Assembly: GCF_032854445.1 (NCBI RefSeq)
Contig: NW_027018265.1
Coordinates: forward strand, 1 to 49,643
Source of the DNA: Liolophura sinensis
Lineage: Eukaryota; Mollusca; Polyplacophora; Chitonida; Chitonidae
Direction of reading: 5' to 3'
DNA length: 49,643 bases
Of this stretch, positions 37,392 to 48,600 are shown in pieces. Made by a program: the position numbers and the translations under genes. Within the stretch, counting starts at the first letter, position 1. Every line of letters begins with the position of its first letter. The notes beneath the pieces are model-generated. The model had not been told where the DNA came from. It worked only from the letters and a program-made list of their open reading frames with translations, and made no database searches.

Positions 37392-39590
37392 TTAACTATG
37401 TACAATCGCGACTGGTCATTACTATATTCCACTTTTCATTATAAGTTATGTGCCTTTCGGTAGCCCAGACGACGTCAAATCTTTGGGCCAAGCCCATTTA
37501 ACTCACCCAGCAAATGTCTTACTTCTAAGTCGAAGACAATCTCAATGTCTTTATCTACATATAGAAAAACCACACCATTTGTACATAAAAAACACAAGGT
37601 ACATGATACAGTCTGCTGTAAAAAAGTACAATTGAACACTGACCCACATCAATAAGGTGCCAAAAGATGCGCAATTGGGCCAGGCATCTCCAGCTGTTGA
37701 AAAATTGCAAATTTCTATGGTTTCCATGGAGTAAGAGCAGTTGCTGGGCACGTGATCTTGATATCAATGATTATTTATTTGTGGCTACAGCCAAAAGTAT
37801 TGGTCGGAGAGCAACGCTGTTTGCACCATTCGATTTCTCGTCAAAAAATACGTCGGATTAGCCTCTTACCAGCAGCATTGGAACAGTTTTTCCACTTTTG
37901 GATTTTTGCCTGGTCTTTTTGCGAATTGAAATCGGCTACATTAACTATGTACAATCGCGACTGGTCATTACTATATTCAACTTTTCATTATAAGTTATGT
38001 GCCATTCGGTTGCCCAGACGACGTCAAATCTTTGGGCCAAGCCCATTTAACTCACCCAGCAAATGTCTTACTTCTAAGTCGAAGACAAACTCAATGTCTT
38101 TATCTACATGTAGAAAAACCACACCATTTGTATATAAAAATAACATAAGGTACTTGATACAGTCCGCTGTAAAAAGTACAATTGAACACTGACCCACATC
38201 AATAAGGTGCCAAAAGATGCGCAATTGGGCCAGGCATCTCCAGCTGTTGAAAAATTGCAAATTTCCTTGGTTTCCATGGAGTAAGAGCCGTTGCTGGGCA
38301 CGTGATCTTGACATCAATGATTATTCATTTGTGGCTACAGCCAAAAGTATTGGTCGGAGAGCAACGCGGTTTGCACCATTCGATTTCTCGTCAAAAAATA
38401 CGTCGGATTAGCCTCTTACCAGCAGCATTGGAACAGTTTTTCTACTTTTGGATTTTTGCCTGGTCTTTTTGCGAATTGAAATCGGCTACATTAACTATGT
38501 ACAATCGCGACTGGTCATTACTATATTCAACTTTTCATTATAAGTTATGTGCCCTTCGGTAGCCCAGACGACGTCAAATCTTTGGGCCAAGCCCATTTAA
38601 CTCACCCAGCAAATGTCTTACTTCTAAGTCGAAGACAAACTCAATGTCTTTATCTACATGTAGAAAAACCACACCATTTGTATATAAAAAAAAACACAAG
38701 GTACTTGATACATTCCGCTGTAAAAAGTACAATTGAACACTGACCCACATCAAAAAGGTGCGAAAAGATGCGCAATTGGGCCAGGCATCTCCAGCTGTTG
38801 AAAAATTGCAAATTTCCTTGGTTTCCATGGAGTAAGAGCCGTTGCTGGGCACGTGATCTTGACATTAATGATTATTCATTTGTGGCTACAGCCAAAAGTA
38901 TTGGTCGGAGAGCAACGCGGTTTGCACCATTCGATTTCTCGTCAAAAAATACGTCGGATTAGCCTCTTACCAGCAGCATTGGAACAGTTTTTCTACTTTT
39001 GGATTTTTGCCTGGTCTTTTTGCGAATTGAAATCGGGTACATTAACTATGTACAATCGCGACTGGTCATTACTATATTCAACTTTTCATTATAAGTTATG
39101 TGCCCTTCGGTAGCCCAGACGACGTCAAATCTTTGGGCCAAGCCCATTTAACTCACCCAGCAAATGTCGTACTTCTAAGTGGAAGACAAACTCAATGTCT
39201 TTATCTACATGTAGAAAAACCACACCATTTGTATATAAAAAAAACACAAGGTACTTGATACAGTCCGCTGTAAAAAGTACAATTGAACACTGATCCACAA
39301 CAATAAGGTGCCAAAAGATGCGCAATTGGGCCAGGCATCTCCAGCTGTTGAAAAATTGCACATTTCCTTGGTTTCCATGGAGTAAGAGCCGTTGTTGGGC
39401 ACGTGATCTTGACATCAATGATTATTCATTTGTGGCTACAGCCAAAAGTATTGGTCGGAGAGCAACGCGGTTTGCACCATTCGATTTCTCGTCAAAAAAT
39501 ACGTCGGATTAGCCTCTTACCAGCAGCATTGGAACAGTTTTTCCTCTTTTGGATTTTGCCTGGTCTCTTTGCCAATTAAAATCGGCTACA
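37392..39590. repeat. Block J: monomers M69-M72
   Basis: Monomer starts are 37392, 37941, 38491 and 39042. M69-M71 are a third copy of the M43-M45 triplet, with A9 and CATTCCG as the only visible changes, both in M71. M72 starts like M46 (TGTCGTACTT, AAGTGGAAG) rather than like M50. The original 4-monomer order (M43-M46) may therefore be kept better here than in block G. Confidence 0.87.
39042..39590. repeat. Divergent monomer M72
   Basis: Besides its M46-like first part, this copy carries changes seen nowhere else in the window. They are TGATCCACAACAATAAGG, GTTGTTGGGC and a heavily altered end (TTCCTCTTTTGGATTTTGCC, TCTCTTTGCCAATTAAAATC). It also has GCACATTT, otherwise found in M55, M77 and M80. 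It occupies the slot of the chimeric M50 in the other copy of the long duplication. Confidence 0.75.
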
Positions 39591-42500
39591 TTAACTATGT
39601 ACAATCGCGACTGGTCATTATTATATTCAACTTTTCATTATAAGTTATGTGCCCTTCGGTAGCCCAGACGACGTCAAATCTTTGGGCCAAGCCCATTTAA
39701 CTCACCCAGCAAATGTCTTACTTCTAAGTCGAAGACAAACTGAATGTCCTTATCTACATATAGAAAAACCACACCATTTGTATATAAAAAAACACAAGGT
39801 ACTTGATACAGTCCGCTGTAAAAAGTACAATTGAACACTGACCCACATCAATAAGGTGCCAAAAGATGTGCAATTGGGCCAGGCATCTCCAGCTGTTGAA
39901 AAATTGCAAATTTCCTTGGTTTCCATGGAGTAAGAGCCGTTGCTGGGCACGTGATCTTGACATCAATGATTATTCATTTGTGGCTATAGCCAAAAGTATT
40001 AGTCGGAGAGCAACGCGGTTTGCACCATTCGATTTCTCGTCAAAAAATACGTCGGATTAGCCTCTTACCAGCAGCATTGGAACAGTTTTTCCACTTTTGG
40101 ATTTTTGCCTGGTATTTTTGCGAATTGAAATCGGCTACATTAACTATGTACAATCGCGACTGGTCATTACTATATTCAACTTTTCATTATAAGTTATGTG
40201 CCCTTCGGTAGCCCAGACGACGTCAAATCTTTGGGCCAAGCCCATTTAACTCACCCAGCAAATGTCTTACTTCTAAGTCGAAGACAAACTCAATGTCTTT
40301 ATCTACATGTAGAAAAACCACACCATTTGTGTATAAAAAAAACACAAGGTACATGATAAAGTCTGCTGTAAAAAGTACAATTGAACACTGACCCACATCA
40401 ATAAGGTGCCAAAAGATGCGCAATTGGGCCAGGCATCTTCAGCTGTTGAAAAATTGCAAATTTCCTTGGTTTCCATGGAGTAAGAGCCGTTGCTGGGCAC
40501 GTGATCTTGACATCAATGATTATTCATTTGTGGCTACAGCCAAAAGTATTGGTCGGAGAGCAACGCGGTTTGCACCATTCGATTTCTCGTCACAAAATAC
40601 GTCGGATTAGCCTCTTACCAGCAGCATTGGAACAGTTTTTCCACTTTTGGATTTTTGCCTGGTCTTTTTGCGAATTGAAATCGGCTACATTAACTATGTA
40701 CAATCGCGACTGGTCATTACTATATTCAACTTTTCATTATAAGTTATGTGCCCTTCGGTAGCCCAGACGACGTCAAATCTTTGGGCCAAGCCCATTTAAC
40801 TCACCCAGCAAATGTCTTACTTCTAAGTCGAAGACAAACTCAATGTCTTTATCTACATGTAGAAAAACCACACCATTTGTATATAAAAAAAACACAAAGT
40901 ACTTGATACAGTCCGCTGTAAAAAGTACAATTGAACACTGACCCACATCAATAAGGTGCCAAAAGATGCGCAATTGGGCCAGGCATCTCCAGCTGTTGAA
41001 AAATTGCAAATTTCCTTGGTTTCCATGGAGTAAGAGCCGTTGCTGGGCACGTGATCTTGACATCAATGATTATTCATTTGTGGCTACAGCCAAAAGTATT
41101 GGTCGGAGAGCAACGCGGTTTGCACCATTCGATTTCTCGTCAAAAAATACGTCGGATTAGCCTCTTACAAGCAGCATTGGAACAGTTTTTCCACTTTTGG
41201 ATTTTTACCTGGTCGTTTTGCGAATTGAAATCGGCTACATTAACTATGTACAATCGCGACTGGTCATTACTATATTCAACTTTTCATTATAAGTTATGTG
41301 CCCCTCGGTAGCCCAGACGACGTCAAATCTTTGGGCCAAGCCCATTTAACTCACCCAGCAGTTGTCTTACTTCTAAGTCGAAGACAAACTCAATGTCTTT
41401 ATCTACATGTAGAAAAACCACACCATTTGTATATAAAAAAAACACAAGGTACTTGATACAGTCCGCTGTAAAAAGTACAATTGAACACTGACCCACATCA
41501 ATAAGGTGCCAAAAGATGCGCAATTGGGCCAGGCATCTCCAGCTGTTGAAAAATTGCAAATTTCCTTGGTTTCCATGGAGTAAGAGCCGTTGCTGGGCAC
41601 GTGATCTTGAAATCAATGATTACTTATTTGTGGCTACAGCCAAAAGTATTGGTCGGAGAGCAACACGGTTTGCACCATTCGATTTCTCGTCAAAAAATTA
41701 CGTCGGATTAGCCTCTTACCAGCAGCATTGGAACAGTTTTTCCACTTTTGGATTTTTGCCTGGTATTTTTTCTAATTGAAATCGGCTACATTAACTATGT
41801 ACAATCGCGACTGGTCATTATTATATTCAACTTTTCATTATAAGTTATGTGCCCTTCGGTAGCCCAGACGACGTCAAATCTTTGGGCCAAGCCCATTTAA
41901 CTCACCCAGCAAATGTCGTACTTCTAAGTCGAAGACAAACTCAATGTATTTATCTACATGTAGAAAAACCACACCATTTGTATATAAAAAAAAACACAAG
42001 GTACTTGATACAGTCCGCTGTGAAAAGTACAATTGAACACTGACCCACATCAATAAGGTGCCAAAAGATGCGCAATTGGGCCAGGCATCTCCAGCTGTTG
42101 AAAAATTGCACATTTCCTTGGTTTCCATGGAGTAAGAGCCGTTGCTGGGCACATGATCTTGACATCAATGATTATTCATTTGTGGCTACAGCCAAAAGTA
42201 TTGGTCGGAGAGCAACGCGGTTTGCACCATTCGATTTCTCGTCCAAAAATACGTCGGATTAGCCTCTTACCAGCAGCAGTGGAAGAATTTTTCCACTTTT
42301 GGACTTTTGCCTGGTCTTTTTGCGAATTGAAATCGGCTACATTAACTATGTACAATCGCGACTGGTCATTATTATTTTCAACTTTTCATTATAAGTTATG
42401 TGCCCTTCGGTAGCCCAGACGACGTCAAATCTTTGGGCCAAGCCCATTTAACTCACCCAGCAAATGTCGTACTTCTAAGTGGAAGACAAACTCAATGTAT

Positions 42501-45500
42501 TTATCTACATGTAGAAAAACCACACCATTTGTATATAAAAAAAAACACAAGGTACTTGATACAGTCCGCTGTAAAAAGTACAATTGAACACTGACCCACA
42601 TCAATAAGGTGCCAAAAGATGCGCAATTGGGCCAGGCATCTCCAGCTGTTGAAAAATTGCAAATTTCCTTGGTTTCCATGGAGTAAGAGCCGTTGCTGGG
42701 CACGTGATCTTGACATCAATGATTATTCATTTGTGGCTACAGCCAAAAGTATTGGTCGGAGAGCAACGCGGTTTGCACCATTCGATTTCTCGTCAAAAAA
42801 TACGTCGGATTAGCCTCTTACCAGCAGCAGTGGAACAATTTTTCCACTTTTGGATTTTTGCCTGGTCTTTTTGCGAATTGAAATCGGCTACATTAACTAT
42901 GTACAATCGCGACTGGTCATTATTATTTTCAACTTTTCATTATAAGTTATGTGCCCTTCGGTAGCCCAGACGACGTCAAATCTTTGGGCCAAGCCCATTT
43001 AACTCACCCAGCAGTTGTCTTACTTCTAAGTCGAAGACAAACTCAATGTATTTATCTACATGTAGAAAAACCACACCATTTGTATATAAAAAAAACACAA
43101 GGTACTTGATACAGTCCGCTGTAAAAAGTACAATTGAACACTGACCCACATCAATAAGGTGCCAAAAGATGCGCAATTGGGCCAGGCATCTCCAGCTGTT
43201 GAAAAATTGCAAATTTCCTTGGTTTCCATGGAGTAAGAGCCGTTGCTGGGCACGTGATCTTGAAATCAATGATTACTTATTTGTGGCTACAGCCAAAAGT
43301 ATTGGTCGGAGAGCAACACGGTTTGCACCATTCGATTTCTCGTCAAAAAATACGTCGGATTAGCCTCTTACCAGCAGCATTGGAACAGTTTTTCCACTTT
43401 TGGATTTTTGCCTGGTATTTTTTCTAATTGAAATCGGCTACATTAACTATGTACAATCGCGACTGGTCATTATTATATTCAACTTTTCATTATAAGTTAT
43501 GTGCCCTTCGGTAGCCCAGACGACGTCAAATCTTTGGGCCAAGCCCATTTAACTCACCCAGCAAATGTCGTACTTCTAAGTCGAAGACAAACTCAATGTA
43601 TTTATCTACATGTAGAAAAACCACACCATTTGTATATAAAAAAAACACAAGGTACTTGATACAGTCCGCTGTGAAAAGTACAATTGAACACTGACCCACA
43701 TCAATAAGGTGCCAAAAGATGCGCAATTGGGCCAGGCATCTCCAGCTGTTGAAAAATTGCACATTTCCTTGGTTTCCATGGAGTAAGAGCCGTTGCTGGG
43801 CACATGATCTTGACATCAATGATTATTCATTTGTGGCTACAGCAAAAGTATTGGTCGGAGAGCAACGCGGTTTGCACCATTCGATTTCTCGTCCAAAAAT
43901 ACGTCGGATTAGCCTCTTACCAGCAGCAGTGGAAGAATTTTTCCACTTTTGGACTTTTGCCTGGTCTTTTTGCGAATTGAAATCGGCTACATTAACTATG
44001 TACAATCGCGACTGGTCATTATTATTTTCAACTTTTCATTATAAGTTATGTGCCCTTCGGTAGCCCAGACGACGTCAAATCTTTGGGCCAAGCCCATTTA
44101 ACTCACCCAGCAAATGTCGTACTTCTAAGTGGAAGACAAACTCAATGTATTTATCTACATGTAGAAAAACCACACCATTTGTATATAAAAAAAAACACAA
44201 GGTACTTGATACAGTCCGCTGTAAAAAGTACAATTGAACACTGACCCACATCAATAAGGTGCCAAAAGATGCGCAATTGGGCCAGGCATCTCCAGCTGTT
44301 GAAAAATTGCAAATTTCCTTGGTTTCCATGGAGTAAGAGCCGTTGCTGGGCACGTGATCTTGACATCAATGATTATTCATTTGTGGCTACAGCCAAAAGT
44401 ATTGGTCGGAGAGCAACGCGGTTTGCACCATTCGATTTCTCGTCAAAAAATACGTCGGATTAGCCTCTTACCAGCAGCAGTGGAACAATTTTTTCCACTT
44501 TTGGATTTTTGCCTGGTCTTTTTGCGAATTGAAATCGGCTACATTAACTATGTACAATCGCGACTGGTCATTATTATTTTCAACTTTTCATTATAAGTTA
44601 TGTGCCCTTCGGTAGCCCAGACGACGTCAAATCTTTGGGCCAAGCCCATTTAACTCACCCAGCAGTTGTCTTACTTCTAAGTCGAAGACAAACTCAATGT
44701 ATTTATCTACATGTAGAAAAACCACACCATTTGTATATAAAAAAAACACAAGGTACTTGATACAGTCCGCTGTAAAAAGTACAATTGAACACTGACCCAC
44801 ATCAATAAGGTGCCAAAAGATGCGCAATTGGGCCAGGCATCTCCAGCTGTTGAAAAATTGCAAATTTCCTTGGTTTCCATGGAGTAAGAGCCGTTGCTGG
44901 GCACGTGATCTTGACATCAATGATTATTTATTTGTGGCTACAGCCAAAAGTATTGGTCGGAGAGCAACGCGGTTTGCACCATTCGATTTCTCTTCAAAAA
45001 ATACGTCGGATTAGCCTCTTACCAGCAGCATTGGAACAGTTTTTCCACTTTTGGATTTTTGCCTGGTCTTTTTGCGAATTGAAATCGGCTACATTAACTA
45101 TGTACAATCGCGACTGGTCATTACTATATTCAACTTTTCATTATAAGTTATGTGCCCTTCGGTAGCCCAGACGACGTCAAATCTTTGGGCCAAGCCCATT
45201 TAACTCACCCAGCAGTTGTCTTACTTCTAAGTCGAAGACAAACTCAATGTCTTTATCTACATGTAGAAAAACCACACCATTTGTATATAAAAAAAACACA
45301 AGGTACTTGATACAGTCCGGTGTAAAAAGTACAATTGAACACTGACCCACATCAATAAGGTGCCAAAAGATGCGCAATTGGGCCAGGCATCTCCAGCTGT
45401 TGAAAAATTGCAAATTTCCTTGGTTTCCATGGAGTAAGAGCCGTTGCTGGGCACGTGATCTTGAAATCAATGATTATTCATTTGTGGCTACAGCCAAAAG

Positions 45501-45643
45501 TATTGGTCGGAGAGCAACGCGGTTTGCACCATTCGATTTCTCGTCAAAAAATACGTCGGATTAGCCTCTTACCAGCAGCATTGGAAGAGTTTTTCCACTT
45601 TTGGATTTTTACCTGGTCTTTTTGCGAATTGAAATCGGCTACA
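39591..45643. repeat. Block K: monomers M73-M83, copy of M51-M58 with three extra units
   Basis: Monomer starts are 39591, 40140, 40690, 41240, 41791, 42342, 42893, 43443, 43992, 44544 and 45094. M73-M78 repeat M51-M56. M79 begins as M57 and ends as M54. M80-M82 repeat M55-M57 again, and M83 repeats M58. The result reads 51-52-53-54-55-56-57/54-55-56-57-58. Confidence 0.87.
41606..44910. repeat. Three-monomer (1.65-kb) tandem duplication with chimeric junction in M79
   Basis: The segment from the second half of M76 to the middle of M79 (41606-43258) is repeated at 43259-44910. M79 has M57 markers in its first part (TTATTATTTTC before it, CAGTTGTC, AATGTATTT at about 43045). It has M54 markers in its second part (CTTGAAATC at 43259, GATTACTTATTT, CAACACGG, GGTATTTTTT end). 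The exchange therefore lies between about 43051 and 43262. The private change GGAAGAATTT is in both M77 and M80 but not in the parental M55, so this event came after the long duplication. A9 in M77 versus A8 in M80 came later still. Confidence 0.82.
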
Positions 45644-48600
45644 TTAACTATGTACAATCGCGACTGGTCATTACTATATTCAACTTTTCATTATAAGTTA
45701 TGTGCCCTTCGGTAGCCCAGACGACGTCAAATCTTTGGGCCAAGCCCATTTAACTCACCCAGCAAATGTCTTACTTCTAAGTCGAAGACAAACTCAATGT
45801 CTTTATCTACATGTAGAAAAACCACACCATTTGTATATAAAAAAACAAAAGGTACATGATACAGTCTGCTGTAAAAAGTACAATTGAACACTGACCCACA
45901 TCAATAAGGTGCCAAAAGATGCGCAATTGGGCCAGGCATCTCCAGCTGTTGAAAAATTGCAAATTTCCTTGGCTTTCATGTAGTAAGCGCCGTTGCTGGG
46001 CACGTGATCTTGACATCAATGATTATTCATTTGTGGCTACAGCCAAAAGTATTGGTCGGAGAGCAACGCGGTTTGCACCATTCGATTTCTCGTCACAAAA
46101 TACGTCGGATTAGCTTCTTACCAGCAGCATTGGAACAGTTTTTCTACTTTTGGATTTTTGCCTTGTCTTTTTGCGAATTGAAATCGGCTACATTTACTAT
46201 GTACAATCGCGACTGGTCATTATTATGTTTAACTTTTCATTATAAGTTATGTGCCCTTCGGTAGCCCAGATGACGTCAAATCTTTGGGCCAAGCCCATTT
46301 AACTCACCCAGCAAATGTCTTACTTCTAAGTCGAAGACAAACTCAATGTCTTTATCTACATGTAGAAAAACCACACCATTTGTATATAAAAAAAAACACA
46401 AGGTACTTGATACAGTCCGCTGTAAAAAGTACAATTGAACACTGACCCACATCAATAAGGTGCCAAAAGATGCGCAATTGGGCCAGGCATCTCCAGCTGT
46501 TGAAAAATTGCAAATTTCCTTGGTTTCCATGGAGTAAGAGCCGTTGCTGGGCACGTGATCTTGACATCAATGATTATTCATTTGTGGCTACAGCCAAAAG
46601 TATTGGTCGGAGAGCAACGCGGTTTGCACCATTCGATTTCTCGTCAAAAAATACGTCGGATTAGCCTCTTACCAGCAGCATTGGAAAAGCTTTTCCACTT
46701 TTGGATTTTTACCTGGTCGTTTTGCGAATTGAAATCGGCTACATTAACTATGTACAATCGCGATTGGTCATTACTATATTCAACTTTTCATTATAAGTTA
46801 TGTGCCCTTCGGTAGCCCAGACGACGTCAAATTTTTGGGCCAAGCCCATTTAACTCACCCAGCAAATGTCTTACTTCTAAGTCGAAGACAAACTCAATGT
46901 CTTTATCTACATGTAGAAAAACCACACCATTTGTATATAAAAAAACACAAGGTACATGATACAGTCTGCTGTAAAAAGTACAATTGAACACTGACCCACA
47001 TCAATAAGGTGCCAAAAGATGCGCAATTGGGCCAGGCATCTCCAGCTGTTGAAAAATTGCAAATTTCCTTGTCTTTCATGTAGTAAGCGCCGTTGCTGGT
47101 CACGTGATCTTGACATCAGTGATTATTCATTTGTGGCTACAGCCAAAAGTATTGGTCGGAGAGCAACGCGGTTTGCACCATTCGATTTCTCGTCAAAAAA
47201 TACGTCGGATTAGCCTCTTACCAGCAGCATTGGAACAGTTTTTCCACTTTTGGACTTTTGCCTGGTCTTTTTGCTAATTGAAATCGGCTACATTTATTAT
47301 GTACAATCGCGACTGGTCATTACTATATTCAACTTTTCATTATAAGTTATGTGCCCTTCGGTAGCCCAGACGACGTCAAATCTTTGGGCCAAGCCCATTT
47401 AACTCACCCAGCAAATGTCTTACTTCTAAGTCGAAGACAAACTCAATGTCTTTATCTACATGTAGAAAAACCACACCATTTGTATATAAAAAAAAACACA
47501 AGGTACTTGATACAGTCCGCTGTAAAAAGTACAATTGAACACTGACCCACATCAATAAGGTGCCAAAAGATGCGCAATTGGGCCAGGCATCTCCAGCTGT
47601 TGAAAAATTGCAAATTTCCTTGGTTTCCATGGAGTAAGAGCCGTTGCTGGGCACGTGATCTTGACATCAATGATTATTCATTTGTGGCTACAGCCAAAAG
47701 TATTGGTCGGAGAGCAACGCGGTTTGCACCATTCGATTTCTCGTCAAAAAATACGTCGGATTGGCCTCTTACCAGCAGCATTGGAAGAGTTTTTTCCACT
47801 TTTGGATTTTTACCTGGTCTTTTTGCGAATTGAAATCGGCTACATTAACTATGTACAATCGCGACTGGTCATTACTATATTCAACTTTTCATTATAAGTT
47901 ATGTGCCCTTCGGTAGCCCAGACGACGTCAAATCTTTGGGCCAAGCCCATTTAACTCACCCAGCAAATGTCTTACTTCTAAGTCGAAGACAAACTCAATG
48001 TCTTTATCTACATGTAGAAAAACCACACCATTTGTATATAAAAAAAACACAAGGTACATGATACAGTCTGCTGTAAAAAGTACAATTGAACACTGACCCA
48101 CATCAATAAGGTGCCAAAAGATGCGCAATTGGCCAGGCATCTCCAGCTGTTGAAAAATTGCAAATTTCCTTGGCTTTCATGTAGTAAGCGCCGTTGCTGG
48201 GCACGTGATCTTGACATCAATGATTATTCATTTGTGGCTACAGCCAAAAGTATTGGTCGGAGAGCAACGCGGTTTGCACCATTCGATTTCTCGTCACAAA
48301 ATACGTCGGATTAGCTTCTTACCAGCAGCATTGGAACAGTTTTTCTACTTTTGGATTTTTGCCTGGTCTTTTTGCGAATTGAAATCGGCTACATTTACTA
48401 TGTACAATCGCGACTGGTCATTATTATGTTCAACTTTTCATTATAAGTTATGTGCCCTTCGGTAGCCCAGACGACGTCAAATCTTTGGGCCAAGCCCATT
48501 TAACTCACCCAGCAAATGTCTTACTTCTAAGTCGAAGACAAACTCAATGTCTTTATCTACATGTAGAAAAACCACACCATTTGTATATAAAAAAAAACAC

